This document shows positions 1 to 9,972 of a DNA stretch of 64,000 nucleotides, in pieces. The stretch is from assembly GCF_021726475.1 (NCBI RefSeq), contig NZ_JAKJRU010000005.1:248001-312000 (forward strand). The letters run 5' to 3'. A model generated the notes under the pieces. The model was not told where the DNA came from. It saw nothing but the letters and a program-made list of their open reading frames with translations, and searched no databases. The position numbers and the translations under genes were made by a program. Position 1 is the first letter of the stretch. Every line of letters starts with the position of its first letter. The DNA comes from Pseudomonas oligotrophica. GTDB taxonomy: Bacteria; Pseudomonadota; Gammaproteobacteria; Pseudomonadales; Pseudomonadaceae.

Positions 1-1
1 G

Positions 2-271
2 CGCTATCGCAATGGCTGCGCCATCCTGCTGGACAGCTACGTGCCTGGAATCCCGGGCGGTACGGGGGAGCGATTCGACTGGAGCAGCATTCCCGCCGAC
101 CTGCCGCTGCCGTTGATCCTGGCCGGCGGACTGACGGTGGACAACGTCGGCCAGGCCATCGAGCAGACCCGCCCCTATGCGGTCGATGTCAGCGGTGGCG
201 TCGAGCTGGAGAAGGGCATCAAGGATCCGCGCCGGGTTCAGGAGTTCGTCGCCCGGGTGCGTGGCATGTGA
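2..271 (+). CDS. trpF: Phosphoribosylanthranilate isomerase, C-terminal part (start outside window)
   Basis: The reading frame is open from base 2 and ends in TGA at 269-271, so only about 89 C-terminal residues are visible. They include the family signature [14 protein letters not shown] and the phosphate-binding strands [14 protein letters not shown] and AVDVSGGVE near the end of the TIM barrel. TrpF converts N-(5-phosphoribosyl)anthranilate to the carboxyphenylamino deoxyribulose phosphate in tryptophan synthesis. It lies just before accD and folC, an order I recall from other Pseudomonas genomes. The N-terminal half cannot be judged. Confidence 0.93.
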   Translation, partial: RYRNGCAILLDSYVPGIPGGTGERFDWSSIPADLPLPLILAGGLTVDNVGQAIEQTRPYAVDVSGGVELEKGIKDPRRVQEFVARVRGM

Positions 272-464
272 CGCTGACACGGCGGCGACCGTCCAGTAAC
301 GAGTCGCCGCTTTCGGTACTGTTTTTCATCGGGTTGAAAGGCCCTCGACGGCGCCAGACGCATGGTGCCGCATCGGCGAAGAGGATCGAACGCTCGTCCT
401 GCTTCGAAAAGAATCTGCCTGGGCATGTGAGCATGCCGATATCAAGTTTTGGAGAACAACAAGC

Positions 465-1358
465 ATGAGCAACTGGCTGGTAGACAAGCTGATCCCCTCT
501 ATCATGCGCTCCGAGACCCGCAAAAGCTCGGTCCCGGAAGGCCTCTGGCACAAATGCCCCTCCTGCGAGGCCGTGCTGTATCGCCCCGAGCTGGAAAAGA
601 CCCTCGATGTCTGCCCCAAGTGCCAGCACCACATGCGTATCGGTGCCCGTGCCCGTCTGGACATCTTCCTCGATGCCGAAGGGCGCGAGGAGATCGGCGC
701 CGAGCTCGAGCCGGTGGATCGCCTCAAGTTCCGCGACTCGAAGAAGTACAAGGACCGCCTGGTCGCCGCGCAGAAGCAGACCGGCGAAAAGGATGCCCTG
801 ATCGCGTTGCGCGGCACCCTGTTCAAGGCCCCGGTCGTGGCCTGTGCCTTCGAATTCTCCTTCATGGGCGGCTCCATGGGCGCCATCGTCGGCGAGCGTT
901 TCGTCCAGGCGGCCAACGTCGCCCTGGAACAGCGCTGCCCGCTGGTCTGCTTCTCGGCCTCCGGCGGCGCGCGGATGCAGGAAGCACTGATCTCGCTGAT
1001 GCAGATGGCCAAGACCTCCGCCGTGCTGGCACGCATGCGTGAAGAGGGGCTGCCGTTCATCTCCGTGCTCACCGACCCGGTCTACGGCGGCGTCTCGGCC
1101 AGCCTGGCGATGCTCGGCGATGTGATCGTCGCCGAGCCCAAGGCGTTGATCGGCTTCGCCGGCCCGCGCGTGATCGAGCAGACCGTGCGCGAGAAGCTGC
1201 CCGAAGGCTTCCAGCGCAGCGAGTTCCTCCTTGATCACGGTGCCATCGACCTGATCATCCCGCGTGCCGAGCTGCGCTCGCGCCTGGCGCGTCTGCTGGC
1301 GCAGATGCAACGCCTGCCCAGCCCTGTCGAGCCGACCCAGGTCGCCGCCAGCGCATGA
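465..1358 (+). CDS. accD: Acetyl-CoA carboxylase carboxyltransferase subunit beta
   Basis: The 297-residue protein carries the N-terminal four-cysteine zinc ribbon of AccD (Cys31, Cys34, Cys50, Cys53) followed by a crotonase-fold carboxyltransferase domain with [10 protein letters not shown] and [12 protein letters not shown]. With AccA it transfers the carboxyl group from biotin-carrier protein to acetyl-CoA, the committed step of fatty acid synthesis. The start is set by TGGAGAA upstream of ATG 465. An AACAACAA string lies between this site and the ATG. The stop overlaps the folC start as ATGA (1355-1358), indicating translational coupling. Confidence 0.97.
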   Translation: MSNWLVDKLIPSIMRSETRKSSVPEGLWHKCPSCEAVLYRPELEKTLDVCPKCQHHMRIGARARLDIFLDAEGREEIGAELEPVDRLKFRDSKKYKDRLVAAQKQTGEKDALIALRGTLFKAPVVACAFEFSFMGGSMGAIVGERFVQAANVALEQRCPLVCFSASGGARMQEALISLMQMAKTSAVLARMREEGLPFISVLTDPVYGGVSASLAMLGDVIVAEPKALIGFAGPRVIEQTVREKLPEGFQRSEFLLDHGAIDLIIPRAELRSRLARLLAQMQRLPSPVEPTQVAASA

Positions 1359-2626
1359 GTCGCAGCCTTGCCGACTGGCTGAGCTACCTGGAGCAGTTGC
1401 ACCCGAGCGCGATCGACATGGGCCTCGATCGCATCCGGGTGGTCGCCGATCGCCTGGGGCTCGAGCGTCCCGCGGCCAAGGTCGTGACGGTGACCGGGAC
1501 CAACGGCAAGGGTTCGACCTGTGCCTTCCTTGCCGAGCTCATCGCCGCGCAGGGCTTGAAGGTCGGCGTCTACAGCTCTCCGCACCTGCTGCGCTACAAC
1601 GAACGGGTGCGTATCGGCGACCAGCAGGCCAGCGATGCCGAACTCTGCGAGGCGTTCGAGACTGTCGAGCGGGCGCGGGGCGAGGTGTCCCTGACCTACT
1701 TCGAGATGGGCACGCTTGCCGCGTTCTGGCTGTTCCAGCGCGCCGGGCTCGATGCCGTTGTACTGGAAGTCGGGCTTGGCGGCCGGCTGGATGCGGTCAA
1801 CCTGCTCGATGCCGACGTCGCGGTCATCACCAACGTGGGGCTGGATCATGCTGACTGGCTTGGCGATACCCGCGAAAGCGTGGCCTTCGAGAAGGCCGGC
1901 ATCCTGCGCACCGGCAAGCCCGCGGTATGCGGCGACCTGCAGCCACCCCAGCCGCTGCTCGAGCGCGCGGCCGAGCTGTCGGCGCCATTGCTGCTGCGTG
2001 GTCGCGACTATGACCTGGCCATCGGTGGCGAGGCCTGGAGCTGGCGCGGTGTCGGGGCCGACGGCGCGCTGATCGAACTGCATGACCTGCCGCTGTGCAC
2101 GCTGCCGATGGAGAATGCCGCGCTGGCCCTGCAGGCGTTCATCATGACTGGCATCGCCTGGAGCGCCGACCGTGTGCGCCAGGCGATCGGCGTGACGCGG
2201 CTGCTCGGCAGGCTCGACCGGCGCCTGGTGTGCTGGAACGGGCGCGAGGTGCCGCTGATGCTCGACGTGGGGCACAATCCCCACGCCGCAGGGTATCTGG
2301 CGGCGCAACTGGCCGAGCGGCCGCTGTCGGGGCGTCGCCTGGCGGTGTTCGGGCTGCTGGCGGACAAGGATCTGGATGGCGTGATCGAGCCGCTGTTGCC
2401 GGCGATCGCCCACTGGGCGGTGGCGACGCTGCCGACCAGTCGCTCACGCAGTGCGGCACAGCTGCGCCAGGCCCTGCTTGAGCGGGGCGCCTCGGTGAGC
2501 GAACATGCCAGCATCGCTGCCGCCCTGGAAGCCCAGTGCGCCCAGGCCGGGCAGGGCGATGAAATCCTGCTGTTCGGATCCTTCTACTGCGTGTCCGAAG
2601 CGCTGGACTGGCTCAATCGACGCTGA
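1355..2626 (+). CDS. folC: Bifunctional folylpolyglutamate synthase / dihydrofolate synthase
   Basis: The 423-residue Mur-ligase-type protein has the P-loop [12 protein letters not shown] near residue 50, the Mg-binding region [11 protein letters not shown], and a C-terminal ligase domain with DVGHNPHAA. FolC adds L-glutamate to dihydropteroate and extends the polyglutamate tail of folates in the cytoplasm. Length is normal for the family. The start codon overlaps the accD stop by four bases, and the dedD-like SPOR gene follows within 12 bases, so the three probably form one transcript. Confidence 0.96.
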   Translation: MSRSLADWLSYLEQLHPSAIDMGLDRIRVVADRLGLERPAAKVVTVTGTNGKGSTCAFLAELIAAQGLKVGVYSSPHLLRYNERVRIGDQQASDAELCEAFETVERARGEVSLTYFEMGTLAAFWLFQRAGLDAVVLEVGLGGRLDAVNLLDADVAVITNVGLDHADWLGDTRESVAFEKAGILRTGKPAVCGDLQPPQPLLERAAELSAPLLLRGRDYDLAIGGEAWSWRGVGADGALIELHDLPLCTLPMENAALALQAFIMTGIAWSADRVRQAIGVTRLLGRLDRRLVCWNGREVPLMLDVGHNPHAAGYLAAQLAERPLSGRRLAVFGLLADKDLDGVIEPLLPAIAHWAVATLPTSRSRSAAQLRQALLERGASVSEHASIAAALEAQCAQAGQGDEILLFGSFYCVSEALDWLNRR

Positions 2627-2638
2627 GGTGGCATGCCC

Positions 2639-3265
2639 ATGCTGGACAGGGGTCTCAAGCAACGCATGGTGGGGGCGCTGGTATTGATGGCGCTGGCGGT
2701 GATCTTCGTGCCGATGCTGCTCAGCGGCAAGAACGAGCAGCGCCCCGTCGAGGTGGATGCGCCGCCCATGCCCGCTTCGCCCGCGGCCACCGCCGAAACC
2801 TCGCCCCAGGAGCTTCGCCCGGGCTCGGTACCGGAAGGCTTCGAAATCATCGAGGACGAGCCTGGCCAGGCGCAGGCAGAAGCCATGCCGGCCGACGCCG
2901 CACCGGCGCAACCGGCCGAGCCTGCGGTGCCGGACAGCCCGCCGCCGGTAACCGCCTCGCCGACGGCCCCTGCGCCGGTACCTGATCCCGCATCCGGAGC
3001 CGAGCAGCGTCTGGACGCGGCCAACCTGCCGGTTAGCTGGTCGGTACAGCTGGCCAGTCTCTCCAATCGCCAGAGCGCCGAAGCCCTGCAGGCCAAGCTG
3101 CGGGCCCAGGGTTACAACGCCTATGTGCGTACCGTCGACGGCATGAACCGGGTGTTCGTCGGGCCGTTGATCGAGCGCGCCGAGGCCGGCAAGCTGCGCG
3201 ATCAACTGCACCGCCAGCAGAAGCTCGATGGCTTCGTCGTGCGCTTCACGCCCGAATCGCGCTGA
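2639..3265 (+). CDS. dedD: SPOR domain cell-division protein (DedD-like)
   Basis: From ATG 2639 the protein has 208 residues. It has a short cytoplasmic start, one transmembrane helix (about residues 10-30), a long Pro/Ala-rich periplasmic linker, and a C-terminal SPOR domain (about 134-208, starting WSVQLASLSNRQ). SPOR domains bind glycan strands lacking stem peptides at the division site. ATG 2633 is also possible, but GAGG at 2625-2628 is spaced better for 2639. The SPOR domain resembles that at the C-terminus of the secretin encoded at 6771-9020: 31 of 70 residues are identical in my hand alignment. Confidence 0.88.
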   Translation: MLDRGLKQRMVGALVLMALAVIFVPMLLSGKNEQRPVEVDAPPMPASPAATAETSPQELRPGSVPEGFEIIEDEPGQAQAEAMPADAAPAQPAEPAVPDSPPPVTASPTAPAPVPDPASGAEQRLDAANLPVSWSVQLASLSNRQSAEALQAKLRAQGYNAYVRTVDGMNRVFVGPLIERAEAGKLRDQLHRQQKLDGFVVRFTPESR

Positions 3266-3354
3266 GGCGATGGCGATGCAGGGAGGGGCGCTTACGCCGT
3301 GCCGGGGCTGTCTGGTAAACTCCGCGGCCTTTCCCTCTCTTGCTTGAAGATTTC

Positions 3355-3867
3355 GTGGCCTTTACCTGGGTTGACTGGGGCATCATCGCGGTCATCGCGG
3401 TCTCCAGCCTGATTAGTCTGAAACGGGGCTTCGTCAAGGAAGCGTTGTCGCTTTTGACCTGGATCGTCGCCGGTGTAGTCGCCTGGATGTTCGGCGGGGC
3501 CTTGTCGCACCATCTGGAAGAATTCATCGCCACCCCATCGGCTCGAGTGATCGCCGCGTGCGCGATTCTCTTCGTGGCAACGCTGCTGGTCGGCGCGCTG
3601 GTCAACTTCCTCATCGGCGAGCTGATCCGGGTGACCGGTCTTTCCGGCACCGATCGCTTTCTGGGCATGGTGTTCGGCGCGGCCCGGGGCGGTCTGCTGG
3701 TGGTCGTGCTCGCCGGGCTGGTCAGCCTGGCCCCGGTTCACGAGGACCGCTGGTGGCAGGAATCGGTGCTGCTGCCGCATTTTCTGATGGTCGCCGACTG
3801 GTCGAAGAATCTGATACTCGGTATCAGCAGCCAGTGGCTGGCCGGATCGCTCAACGAAGCCGGTTGA
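3355..3867 (+). CDS. cvpA: CvpA family membrane protein
   Basis: About 170 residues with four predicted membrane helices and the family pattern SLKRGFVKEALSLLTWI near the N-terminus. CvpA is linked to colicin V production and envelope homeostasis; its biochemical role is unsettled. I chose GTG 3355 because the product then begins MAFTWVDW, as I recall for Pseudomonas homologues. TTG 3340 would add five residues. It lies 67 bases upstream of purF, the usual arrangement in gamma-proteobacteria. Confidence 0.9.
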   Translation: MAFTWVDWGIIAVIAVSSLISLKRGFVKEALSLLTWIVAGVVAWMFGGALSHHLEEFIATPSARVIAACAILFVATLLVGALVNFLIGELIRVTGLSGTDRFLGMVFGAARGGLLVVVLAGLVSLAPVHEDRWWQESVLLPHFLMVADWSKNLILGISSQWLAGSLNEAG

Positions 3868-3934
3868 GTCCTATTATCACGGAGGCGCGATCTGCCGCGT
3901 TTCCGGCTCCTGTAGAAACTGAGAGGTTCCTTGC

Positions 3935-5446
3935 ATGTGTGGCATCGTCGGCATCGTCGGTAAGTCGAACGTCAATCAGGCGCTCTATGACGCGCTTACC
4001 GTGCTGCAACACCGTGGCCAGGATGCGGCGGGCATCGTGACCAGCCATGACGGCCGCCTGTTCCTGCGCAAGGACAACGGCCTGGTGCGCGACGTCTTCC
4101 AGCAGCGCCACATGCAGCGCCTGGTCGGCAACATGGGCATCGGCCACATCCGCTATCCCACAGCCGGCAGCTCGAGTTCCGCCGAGGCGCAGCCGTTCTA
4201 CGTCAACTCGCCGTACGGCATCACCCTGGCGCACAACGGCAACCTGACCAACGTCGACCAGTTGACCAAGGAAATCTACGAGTCGGACCTACGCCATGTG
4301 AACACCAATTCCGACTCCGAGGTCCTGCTCAACGTGTTCGCCCACGAGCTGGCCGTGCGCGGCAAGCTGCAGCCGACCGAGGAAGACGTCTTCGCCGCCG
4401 TAAGCAAGGTGCACGAGCGCTGCCGCGGTGGCTACGCCGTCGTCGCGATGGTCACCGGCTACGGAATTGTCGGCTTCCGCGACCCGAACGCCATCCGCCC
4501 GATCGTCTTTGGCCAGCGTCACACCGACGAGGGCGTAGAGTACATGATCGCCTCCGAGAGCGTGTCGCTGGACGTACTGGGCTTCACCCTGATTCGCGAC
4601 CTGGCGCCCGGCGAGGCGGTGTACATCACCGAAGAGGGCAAGCTGTTCACCCGCCAGTGTGCGCAGAACCCCACCTATGCACCCTGCATCTTCGAACACG
4701 TCTACCTGGCGCGTCCGGACTCGATCATGGACGGTATCTCGGTGTACAAGGCGCGCCTGCGCATGGGCGAGAAACTCGCCGACAAGATCCTGCGCGAGCG
4801 CCCGGACCACGACATCGACGTGGTCATCCCGATTCCCGATACCAGCCGTACCGCGGCACTGGAGCTGGCCAACCGCCTGGGTGTGAAGTTCCGCGAAGGC
4901 TTCGTCAAGAACCGCTACATCGGCCGTACCTTCATCATGCCCGGCCAGGCAGCGCGCAAGAAATCCGTGCGGCAGAAGCTCAACGCCATCGAGCTGGAGT
5001 TCCGTGGCAAGAACGTGATGCTGGTGGACGATTCCATCGTGCGCGGCACCACCTGCAAGCAGATCATCCAGATGGCGCGCGAGGCCGGGGCGAAGAATGT
5101 CTACTTCTGCTCGGCCGCACCGGCAGTGCGTTACCCGAACGTCTACGGCATCGATATGCCCAGCGCCCACGAGCTGATCGCCCACGGCCGCAGCACCGAG
5201 GAAGTCTGCGAGCTGATCGGTGCCGACTGGCTGGTCTACCAGGACCTGCCGGACCTGATCGAGGCGGTCAGCGGTAGCAAGAAGATCAAGATCGACAATT
5301 TCGACTGCGCGGTATTCGACGGCAAGTACGTCACCGGCGACATCGACGAGGCCTACCTGAACAAGATCGAGCAGGCGCGCAACGACGCGACCAAGGTCAA
5401 GGCCAATGCGGTGAGTGCCATCATCGACCTGTACAACACCAACTGA
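3935..5446 (+). CDS. purF: Amidophosphoribosyltransferase
   Basis: The 503-residue protein starts MCGIVGIVG, with Cys2 the N-terminal nucleophile of the glutamine amidotransferase domain after Met removal. The PRPP-binding loop [13 protein letters not shown] lies near residue 365 in the C-terminal phosphoribosyltransferase domain. It makes 5-phosphoribosylamine from PRPP and glutamine, the first committed step of purine synthesis. The length matches the family. It sits between cvpA and metZ on the same strand. Confidence 0.98.
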   Translation: MCGIVGIVGKSNVNQALYDALTVLQHRGQDAAGIVTSHDGRLFLRKDNGLVRDVFQQRHMQRLVGNMGIGHIRYPTAGSSSSAEAQPFYVNSPYGITLAHNGNLTNVDQLTKEIYESDLRHVNTNSDSEVLLNVFAHELAVRGKLQPTEEDVFAAVSKVHERCRGGYAVVAMVTGYGIVGFRDPNAIRPIVFGQRHTDEGVEYMIASESVSLDVLGFTLIRDLAPGEAVYITEEGKLFTRQCAQNPTYAPCIFEHVYLARPDSIMDGISVYKARLRMGEKLADKILRERPDHDIDVVIPIPDTSRTAALELANRLGVKFREGFVKNRYIGRTFIMPGQAARKKSVRQKLNAIELEFRGKNVMLVDDSIVRGTTCKQIIQMAREAGAKNVYFCSAAPAVRYPNVYGIDMPSAHELIAHGRSTEEVCELIGADWLVYQDLPDLIEAVSGSKKIKIDNFDCAVFDGKYVTGDIDEAYLNKIEQARNDATKVKANAVSAIIDLYNTN

Positions 5447-5494
5447 ACCCAGGTGACCTGCCGCGGTGACGGCAGGCGAAGTGAGGGATCGAGC

Positions 5495-6706
5495 ATGACC
5501 AACGAATGGGACGCCGGGCGCCTGAACAGTGACCTTGACGGCGTCGGGCTGGATACGCTGGCGGTACGCGCCGGCCAGCGGCGCACCCCCGAGGCCGAGC
5601 ACGGCGAGCCGCTGTTTTTCACCTCCAGCTACGTCTTTCGCAGCGCCGCCGATGCGGCGGCATGCTTCGCCGGCGAGGTGCCCGGCAATGTCTATTCGCG
5701 CTACACCAATCCCACGGTGCGTACCTTCGAGGAGCGCATCGCGGCGCTGGAAGGCGCCGAGCAGGCGGTCGCCACTGCTTCGGGCATGGCGGCCATCCTG
5801 GCCATGGTGATGAGCCTGTGCTCGGCCGGGGACCATATCCTGGTCTCGCGCAGCGTGTTCGGCGCGACCGTTTCGCTGTTCGACAAGTACTTCAAGCGCT
5901 TCGGCGTGGAAGTCGACTATGTGCCGCTGACTGACTACGAGGCCTGGCGCGCGGCCTTCAAGGCCAATACCCGGCTGGTCTTCGTCGAGTCGCCGTCCAA
6001 CCCGCTGGCCGAACTGGTGGATATCGCGCGGCTGGCCGAACTGTGCCATGCCAAGGGCGCGCTGCTGGCGGTAGACAACTGCTTCTGCACGCCGGTCCTC
6101 CAGCAACCGCTGGCGCTGGGCGCGGACCTGGTCATCCATTCGGCCACCAAGTACATCGACGGCCAGGGTCGCTGCCTGGGCGGCGTCGTCGCCGGGCGCA
6201 GCGAGCACATGAAGGAAGTGGTCGGTTTCCTGCGCACCGCCGGCCCGACCCTGAGCCCGTTCAACGCCTGGGTGTTCCTCAAGGGCCTGGAAACCCTGCG
6301 CCTGCGCATGCAGGCCCATTGCGCCAGTGCCCAGGCGCTGGCCGAATGGCTGGAGCAGCAGCCGGGCGTGCAGAAGGTGTTCTATGCGGGGCTGCCGAGC
6401 CATCCGCAGCACGACCTGGCCAGGCGCCAGCAGAAGGCCTTTGGCGCGGTGCTGAGCTTCGAGGTGGCCGGCGGCAAGGAAGGCGCGTGGCGTTTCATCG
6501 ACGCGACGCGGCTGATCTCGATCACCGCCAACCTCGGCGACAGCAAGAGCACCATCACCCATCCGGCCACCACCACCCATGGCCGCCTGAGCCCGGAAGA
6601 CCGGGCCAGGGCCGGCATCAGCGACAGCCTCGTGCGGATCGCCGTCGGCCTGGAAGAGCTCGACGACCTCAAGGCCGATCTCGCCCGTGGCCTGGCGGCC
6701 CTTTAA
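5495..6706 (+). CDS. metZ: O-succinylhomoserine sulfhydrylase
   Basis: A 403-residue Cys/Met-metabolism PLP enzyme. The Schiff-base lysine is in SATKYIDGQGR (Lys219), the active-site loop YSRYTNPTVRTFEERIA is present near the N-terminus, and SKSTITHPATTTH near the C-terminus. MetZ converts O-succinylhomoserine and sulfide to homocysteine. The start at 5495 gives MTNEWDAG and the usual family length; an in-frame upstream start at 5453 lies too close to purF. It converges on gspD across a 10-bp-stem hairpin. Confidence 0.95.
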   Translation: MTNEWDAGRLNSDLDGVGLDTLAVRAGQRRTPEAEHGEPLFFTSSYVFRSAADAAACFAGEVPGNVYSRYTNPTVRTFEERIAALEGAEQAVATASGMAAILAMVMSLCSAGDHILVSRSVFGATVSLFDKYFKRFGVEVDYVPLTDYEAWRAAFKANTRLVFVESPSNPLAELVDIARLAELCHAKGALLAVDNCFCTPVLQQPLALGADLVIHSATKYIDGQGRCLGGVVAGRSEHMKEVVGFLRTAGPTLSPFNAWVFLKGLETLRLRMQAHCASAQALAEWLEQQPGVQKVFYAGLPSHPQHDLARRQQKAFGAVLSFEVAGGKEGAWRFIDATRLISITANLGDSKSTITHPATTTHGRLSPEDRARAGISDSLVRIAVGLEELDDLKADLARGLAAL

Positions 6707-6715
6707 GAGGGCCTG

Positions 6716-6740
6716 ACCGCGAGCCCTGCCGGCTCGCGGT
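6716..6740. terminator. Hairpin between convergent metZ and gspD
   Basis: ACCGCGAGCC (6716-6725), a CTGCC loop and GGCTCGCGGT (6731-6740) form a perfect 10-bp stem in the 64-base gap between two convergent genes. No T-run follows on either strand, so it may be a weak terminator or an mRNA 3' end stabiliser. Confidence 0.5.
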
Positions 6741-6770
6741 TCCCGCTGCGGCGGCCCGCCGGTCGCCGTG

Positions 6771-9020
6771 CTACTGCTCGCCGATCCGCAGGACGATGCC
6801 GTCCAGGCGCTGTTCGTCGGAAAGCCGCTGGCGCAGCCGGTTTGCCTCCGCGCGATCGGCGACCGGGCCGACATAGACCTGGGTCATCGCGTTGGCATCG
6901 CGCAGGAACACCGGGTAGCCCTCCGAACGCAGTCGCTCCTGCATGGCCTGGCCGGTGTTGCGGTTGCTCACCCTGGCCACCTGAATCGCCCAGCCTTGCG
7001 CCTGCAAGGCGCTTGTCGCCGGCTGCGTTGCGCCGGGAGTGGGGCTGGCGCCGGCGCCGTTCGCGGCTGCCGGCGCGGCGCGCAGGTCGATTGCCGGAGC
7101 CGGCGTGCCCTGGCCGTCGAACAGCCGAGTCGGATCGGCCGGCAGGATGCTCGGAACCCCCGAGTCCGACTCGATGATCCGGATGTCGCTGTACTTCTTG
7201 CCTGACAGCGCCGCGAGGCCGGCGCGGTCGCGCACCACGGTCGGGCGCAGGAACACCATCAGGTTGCGCTTGACCCGGGTTTCCTCGGTGGAGCGGAACA
7301 GCCCGCCCAGCAACGGGATATCGCCGAGCAGCGGCACCTTGGAAGCGGTGCGGGTGACGTCGTCCTGGATCAGCCCGCCGAGCACGATCACCTGGCCGTC
7401 CTCGGCGAGGATGGTGCTCTTGATCGAGCGCTTGTTGGTCACCAGGTCCACGGCCTGGGCGGCCAGGGTGGCGCTCGGCGCGATCGAGGAAATCTCCTGC
7501 TCGATCTGCAGGCGCAGGGTCGCGCCCTCGTTGATGTGCGGGGTCACCTTCAGGGTCACGCCGATGTCCTGGCGCTCGATGGTCGTGAAGGGGTTGTTGG
7601 CGCCGGCCGAATCGGTCGTGTAGCTGCCGGTCTGGAAGGGGACGTTCTGGCCGACGAGGATCTCCGCTTCCTGGTTGTCCAGCGTCAGCAGGCTCGGCGT
7701 CGACAGCAGGTTGCTGTTGCTGTTGGACGACAGCGCGGTGATCAGCGCACCGAAGCTGCGGGTTCCCACGCCGATGATCGCGCCGTCGGGCAGGTTGCTG
7801 GGGATCTCGTTCTCGTTGATCGCGTTGAGCACGCTGCCGATGCTGATGCCGGTGTTGCCGAAGTTCACGCCGCCGGCACCGCCGGTGCTGCCGCGGGCAT
7901 CCACCGCCCACTGCACGCCCAGCGCATCGGCGATGTCGCCGGAGACCTCGACGATGGCCGCCTCGACCATCACCTGCGCCCGTGGCACGTCCAACTGGCG
8001 GACGATGCTCTCGAGCATTCCCACCAGCTCCGGATCGGCGAGCAGCACCAGCGCATTGAGGCTCTCGTCGGCGCGGATGAGGATCTGCTGGTTGCGGCTG
8101 GAGGTCGTGGCGGCGCTCTCGCCTTCGGCCGGTGCGGCCAGGCCCTCGGAGATGTCGCCGAGCGTCTCGGCCAGCGACTTGGCGTCGTTGTGGCGCAGGC
8201 GGATCACCCGGGTATTGGCCGAGCGGGTGGCAGGGGAGTCGAGCGACTGCGCCAGTGCGGCCATCTTGCCGCGTGCTTGTGCCGGGCCGATGAAGATCAG
8301 CCGGTTGGTGCGCGAGTCGGCGATGATCTGCAGGCCGGCGGTGGTCTTCGCCTCGCCGCGCAGCAGGGAGTTGCGCAATACCTCGGCGATGTCCACCGCC
8401 CAGCCGTGACGCAGGTTCAGCACCGTGTAGTCGTCGCTCTCGGTGCGGTCGAGCTGGCGTACCAGATCCCGGACGCGGGCGATGTTGGCGCTGCGATCGC
8501 TGATGATCAGTGCGTTGGCCGAGCCGACCGCGGCCAGGTGGCCGTACTGCGGGATCAGCGGGCGGATCAGCGGGATCAGCTCGGTGGCCGAGGTATGCTG
8601 GACCTGGATGACCTGCGTCTCGAGCTGGTCGCCACCGCTCGGTCCGCCGCCGGCTTCGGTCTTCGCCTCGGCATTCGGCACGATGCGCACCACATCGCCC
8701 TGCGACAGCACGCTGAAACCATGGGTGGCCATCACCGAGAGGAACAACTGGTAGACATCCTCGGTGCTCAGCGTGGCGTTGGAGACGACCGTGACCTGGC
8801 CCTTCACCCGCGGATCGACGATGAAGGTCTGGCCGGTGAGCTGGCTCATCTGGTCGATGTAGGCGCGGATGTCGGCATCCTTGAGGTTGATCGTCCAGCC
8901 ATCGGTCTGGCTCTGGCTGGGCTCGATGCCCGGTTCTGCCGAATGGGCCGGCAGTGACATGCCGGCGAGCATGCCGGCGGTGGCCAGCGCAATAAGCGGG
9001 CGAGTGAGAAGCGGCGACAT
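6771..9020 (-). CDS. gspD: Type II secretion secretin (GspD/XcpQ) with C-terminal SPOR domain
   Basis: A 749-residue protein: signal peptide (about 1-28), N0 domain beginning WTINLKDADIRAYIDQMSQ, repeated N1-N3 domains, then the secretin barrel with VPLLGDIPLLGGLF. A proline/alanine linker follows and a SPOR domain occupies residues 677-749 (WAIQVARVSNRN... to the end). GspD forms the outer-membrane pore of the type II secretion system. Typical secretins are around 650 residues and end in an S domain that binds a pilotin; here the tail is a peptidoglycan-binding type domain instead. It follows gspC by 3 bases on the same strand. Confidence 0.95.
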   Translation of the reverse strand: MSPLLTRPLIALATAGMLAGMSLPAHSAEPGIEPSQSQTDGWTINLKDADIRAYIDQMSQLTGQTFIVDPRVKGQVTVVSNATLSTEDVYQLFLSVMATHGFSVLSQGDVVRIVPNAEAKTEAGGGPSGGDQLETQVIQVQHTSATELIPLIRPLIPQYGHLAAVGSANALIISDRSANIARVRDLVRQLDRTESDDYTVLNLRHGWAVDIAEVLRNSLLRGEAKTTAGLQIIADSRTNRLIFIGPAQARGKMAALAQSLDSPATRSANTRVIRLRHNDAKSLAETLGDISEGLAAPAEGESAATTSSRNQQILIRADESLNALVLLADPELVGMLESIVRQLDVPRAQVMVEAAIVEVSGDIADALGVQWAVDARGSTGGAGGVNFGNTGISIGSVLNAINENEIPSNLPDGAIIGVGTRSFGALITALSSNSNSNLLSTPSLLTLDNQEAEILVGQNVPFQTGSYTTDSAGANNPFTTIERQDIGVTLKVTPHINEGATLRLQIEQEISSIAPSATLAAQAVDLVTNKRSIKSTILAEDGQVIVLGGLIQDDVTRTASKVPLLGDIPLLGGLFRSTEETRVKRNLMVFLRPTVVRDRAGLAALSGKKYSDIRIIESDSGVPSILPADPTRLFDGQGTPAPAIDLRAAPAAANGAGASPTPGATQPATSALQAQGWAIQVARVSNRNTGQAMQERLRSEGYPVFLRDANAMTQVYVGPVADRAEANRLRQRLSDEQRLDGIVLRIGEQ

Positions 9021-9023
9021 CGT

Positions 9024-9641
9024 TCAGTCTTCTTCCATAGGCTGGTCGTTGGGTGGCGTGCCCTGCGGCTGGTCGATCGCCTGTTCGAGCTGCTGGCGCA
9101 GCGCTTCCATCTGCTGCTGCATTTGCTCGGTCTCGGCGTTCGGAACGTCGGCGGCGGGCGCGGGCATCTCCGGCACGTAGGCGGGCGAGCGGCTCTTGGG
9201 GAATGCCAGTTGCTCGATCCGTCCGTTGCGCATGATCTGCACGCCATCGGCGCTCACCTTGTGCAAGGTAACGCCTTGCTCGAGCGCCTCGCCGGTGAAC
9301 AGCAGGCGCGGCGGTTGGCCGTCGAGCTGGAGGATGGCGCTGGAGCGTGCCGGATCGGCGCTGACGAAGCTGCCGTGCAGCGTCAGGTTGCTCGCGACGC
9401 TCGGGCCCGCTGCCTGCGTGGCGAGTATCGGCGTGCCGAACACGCGTTGCAGGTGCTCCACGTCCGGGCTGGCCAGCGGCGTGGCCTGCTGGGCGTCGGC
9501 GCCGTCGGCAGGGGCGCGCGTCAGCACCAGCCATTCACTGATCCGGCCACCCAGGTAGAGGGCGAACAGGCCAAGCAGGGCGATGCTGAGCAGTATCGGT
9601 AGGTATTGTCGGTACCTGCGCAAGACATCAGGCAAAGACAA
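9024..9641 (-). CDS. gspC: Type II secretion inner-membrane protein GspC (XcpP-like)
   Basis: 205 residues with one N-terminal transmembrane helix (about 14-36), a periplasmic homology region (about 55-135: LTLHGSFVSAD, SAILQLDGQPPRLLFTGE) and a coiled-coil glutamine-rich tail instead of a PDZ domain, as in the Xcp type. GspC links the inner-membrane platform to the N0 domain of the secretin. The start is TTG at 9641, preceded on the minus strand by AAGGAG with six bases spacing; no ATG is available nearby. No gspE-M genes are adjacent. Confidence 0.9.
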   Translation of the reverse strand: MSLPDVLRRYRQYLPILLSIALLGLFALYLGGRISEWLVLTRAPADGADAQQATPLASPDVEHLQRVFGTPILATQAAGPSVASNLTLHGSFVSADPARSSAILQLDGQPPRLLFTGEALEQGVTLHKVSADGVQIMRNGRIEQLAFPKSRSPAYVPEMPAPAADVPNAETEQMQQQMEALRQQLEQAIDQPQGTPPNDQPMEED

Positions 9642-9812
9642 GCGTTACTCCTTGGCCTTTATGGTTCTGATCTCCGTCCAGTCTCGATGCGCGGGTTTCG
9701 GCCCCCATCTGTGCAGGGACAGCAGCATGAGCCAAGAGTGCCCGATAAAGATGACAACAAAGATGCCGTTGGCAGTGGACCCTTATCACAATAAAAAAAT
9801 TCAACGCCAGTG

Positions 9813-9841
9813 TTGACTTACCAGCGAGGCGCCAGTAAATT
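9813..9841 (+). promoter_or_regulatory. Sigma-70 promoter of the tRNA pair
   Basis: TTGACT (9813-9818), a 17-base spacer and TAAATT (9836-9841), followed by a GC-rich discriminator (GCGCGCCTCGC) typical of stably transcribed, stringently controlled RNA genes. The first tRNA begins 20 bases further on. Confidence 0.75.
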
Positions 9842-9861
9842 GCGCGCCTCGCAAGGCGAAC

Positions 9862-9937
9862 GGCTGATTAGCTCAGCTGGGAGAGCACCTGCATCACACG
9901 CAGGGGGTCGGCGGTTCGATCCCGTCATCAGCCACCA
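9862..9937 (+). tRNA. tRNA-Val (CAC anticodon)
   Basis: Acceptor strands GGCTGAT and ATCAGCC pair, discriminator A9934 is followed by encoded CCA (9935-9937), and the T-arm GGCGGTTCGATCCCGTC is normal. The anticodon stem CCTGC/GCAGG encloses the loop ATCACAC, so the anticodon is CAC, reading the valine codon GTG. The anticodon was assigned by eye. Confidence 0.93.
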
Positions 9938-9972
9938 CCTTTGCGAAATACGGACGAAAGTCCGGCCGACGC

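Noticed and set aside
455..462. CA motif before accD as a catabolite-repression site
   Set aside because: It matches AAnAAnAA, but accD is a housekeeping gene and a single chance match is likely; kept only as a caution for the motif.
219..1310. 363-codon minus-strand frame over accD
   Set aside because: Antisense shadow of accD with no domain character.
4289..6874. Long open frame (861 codons) on the minus strand through purF and metZ
   Set aside because: It is antisense to two well-supported genes, has low-complexity Arg/Gly/Asp/His-rich translation and arises from high GC at third positions.
7536..8957. 473-codon plus-strand frame over gspD
   Set aside because: Antisense to the secretin, whose domains are unmistakable.
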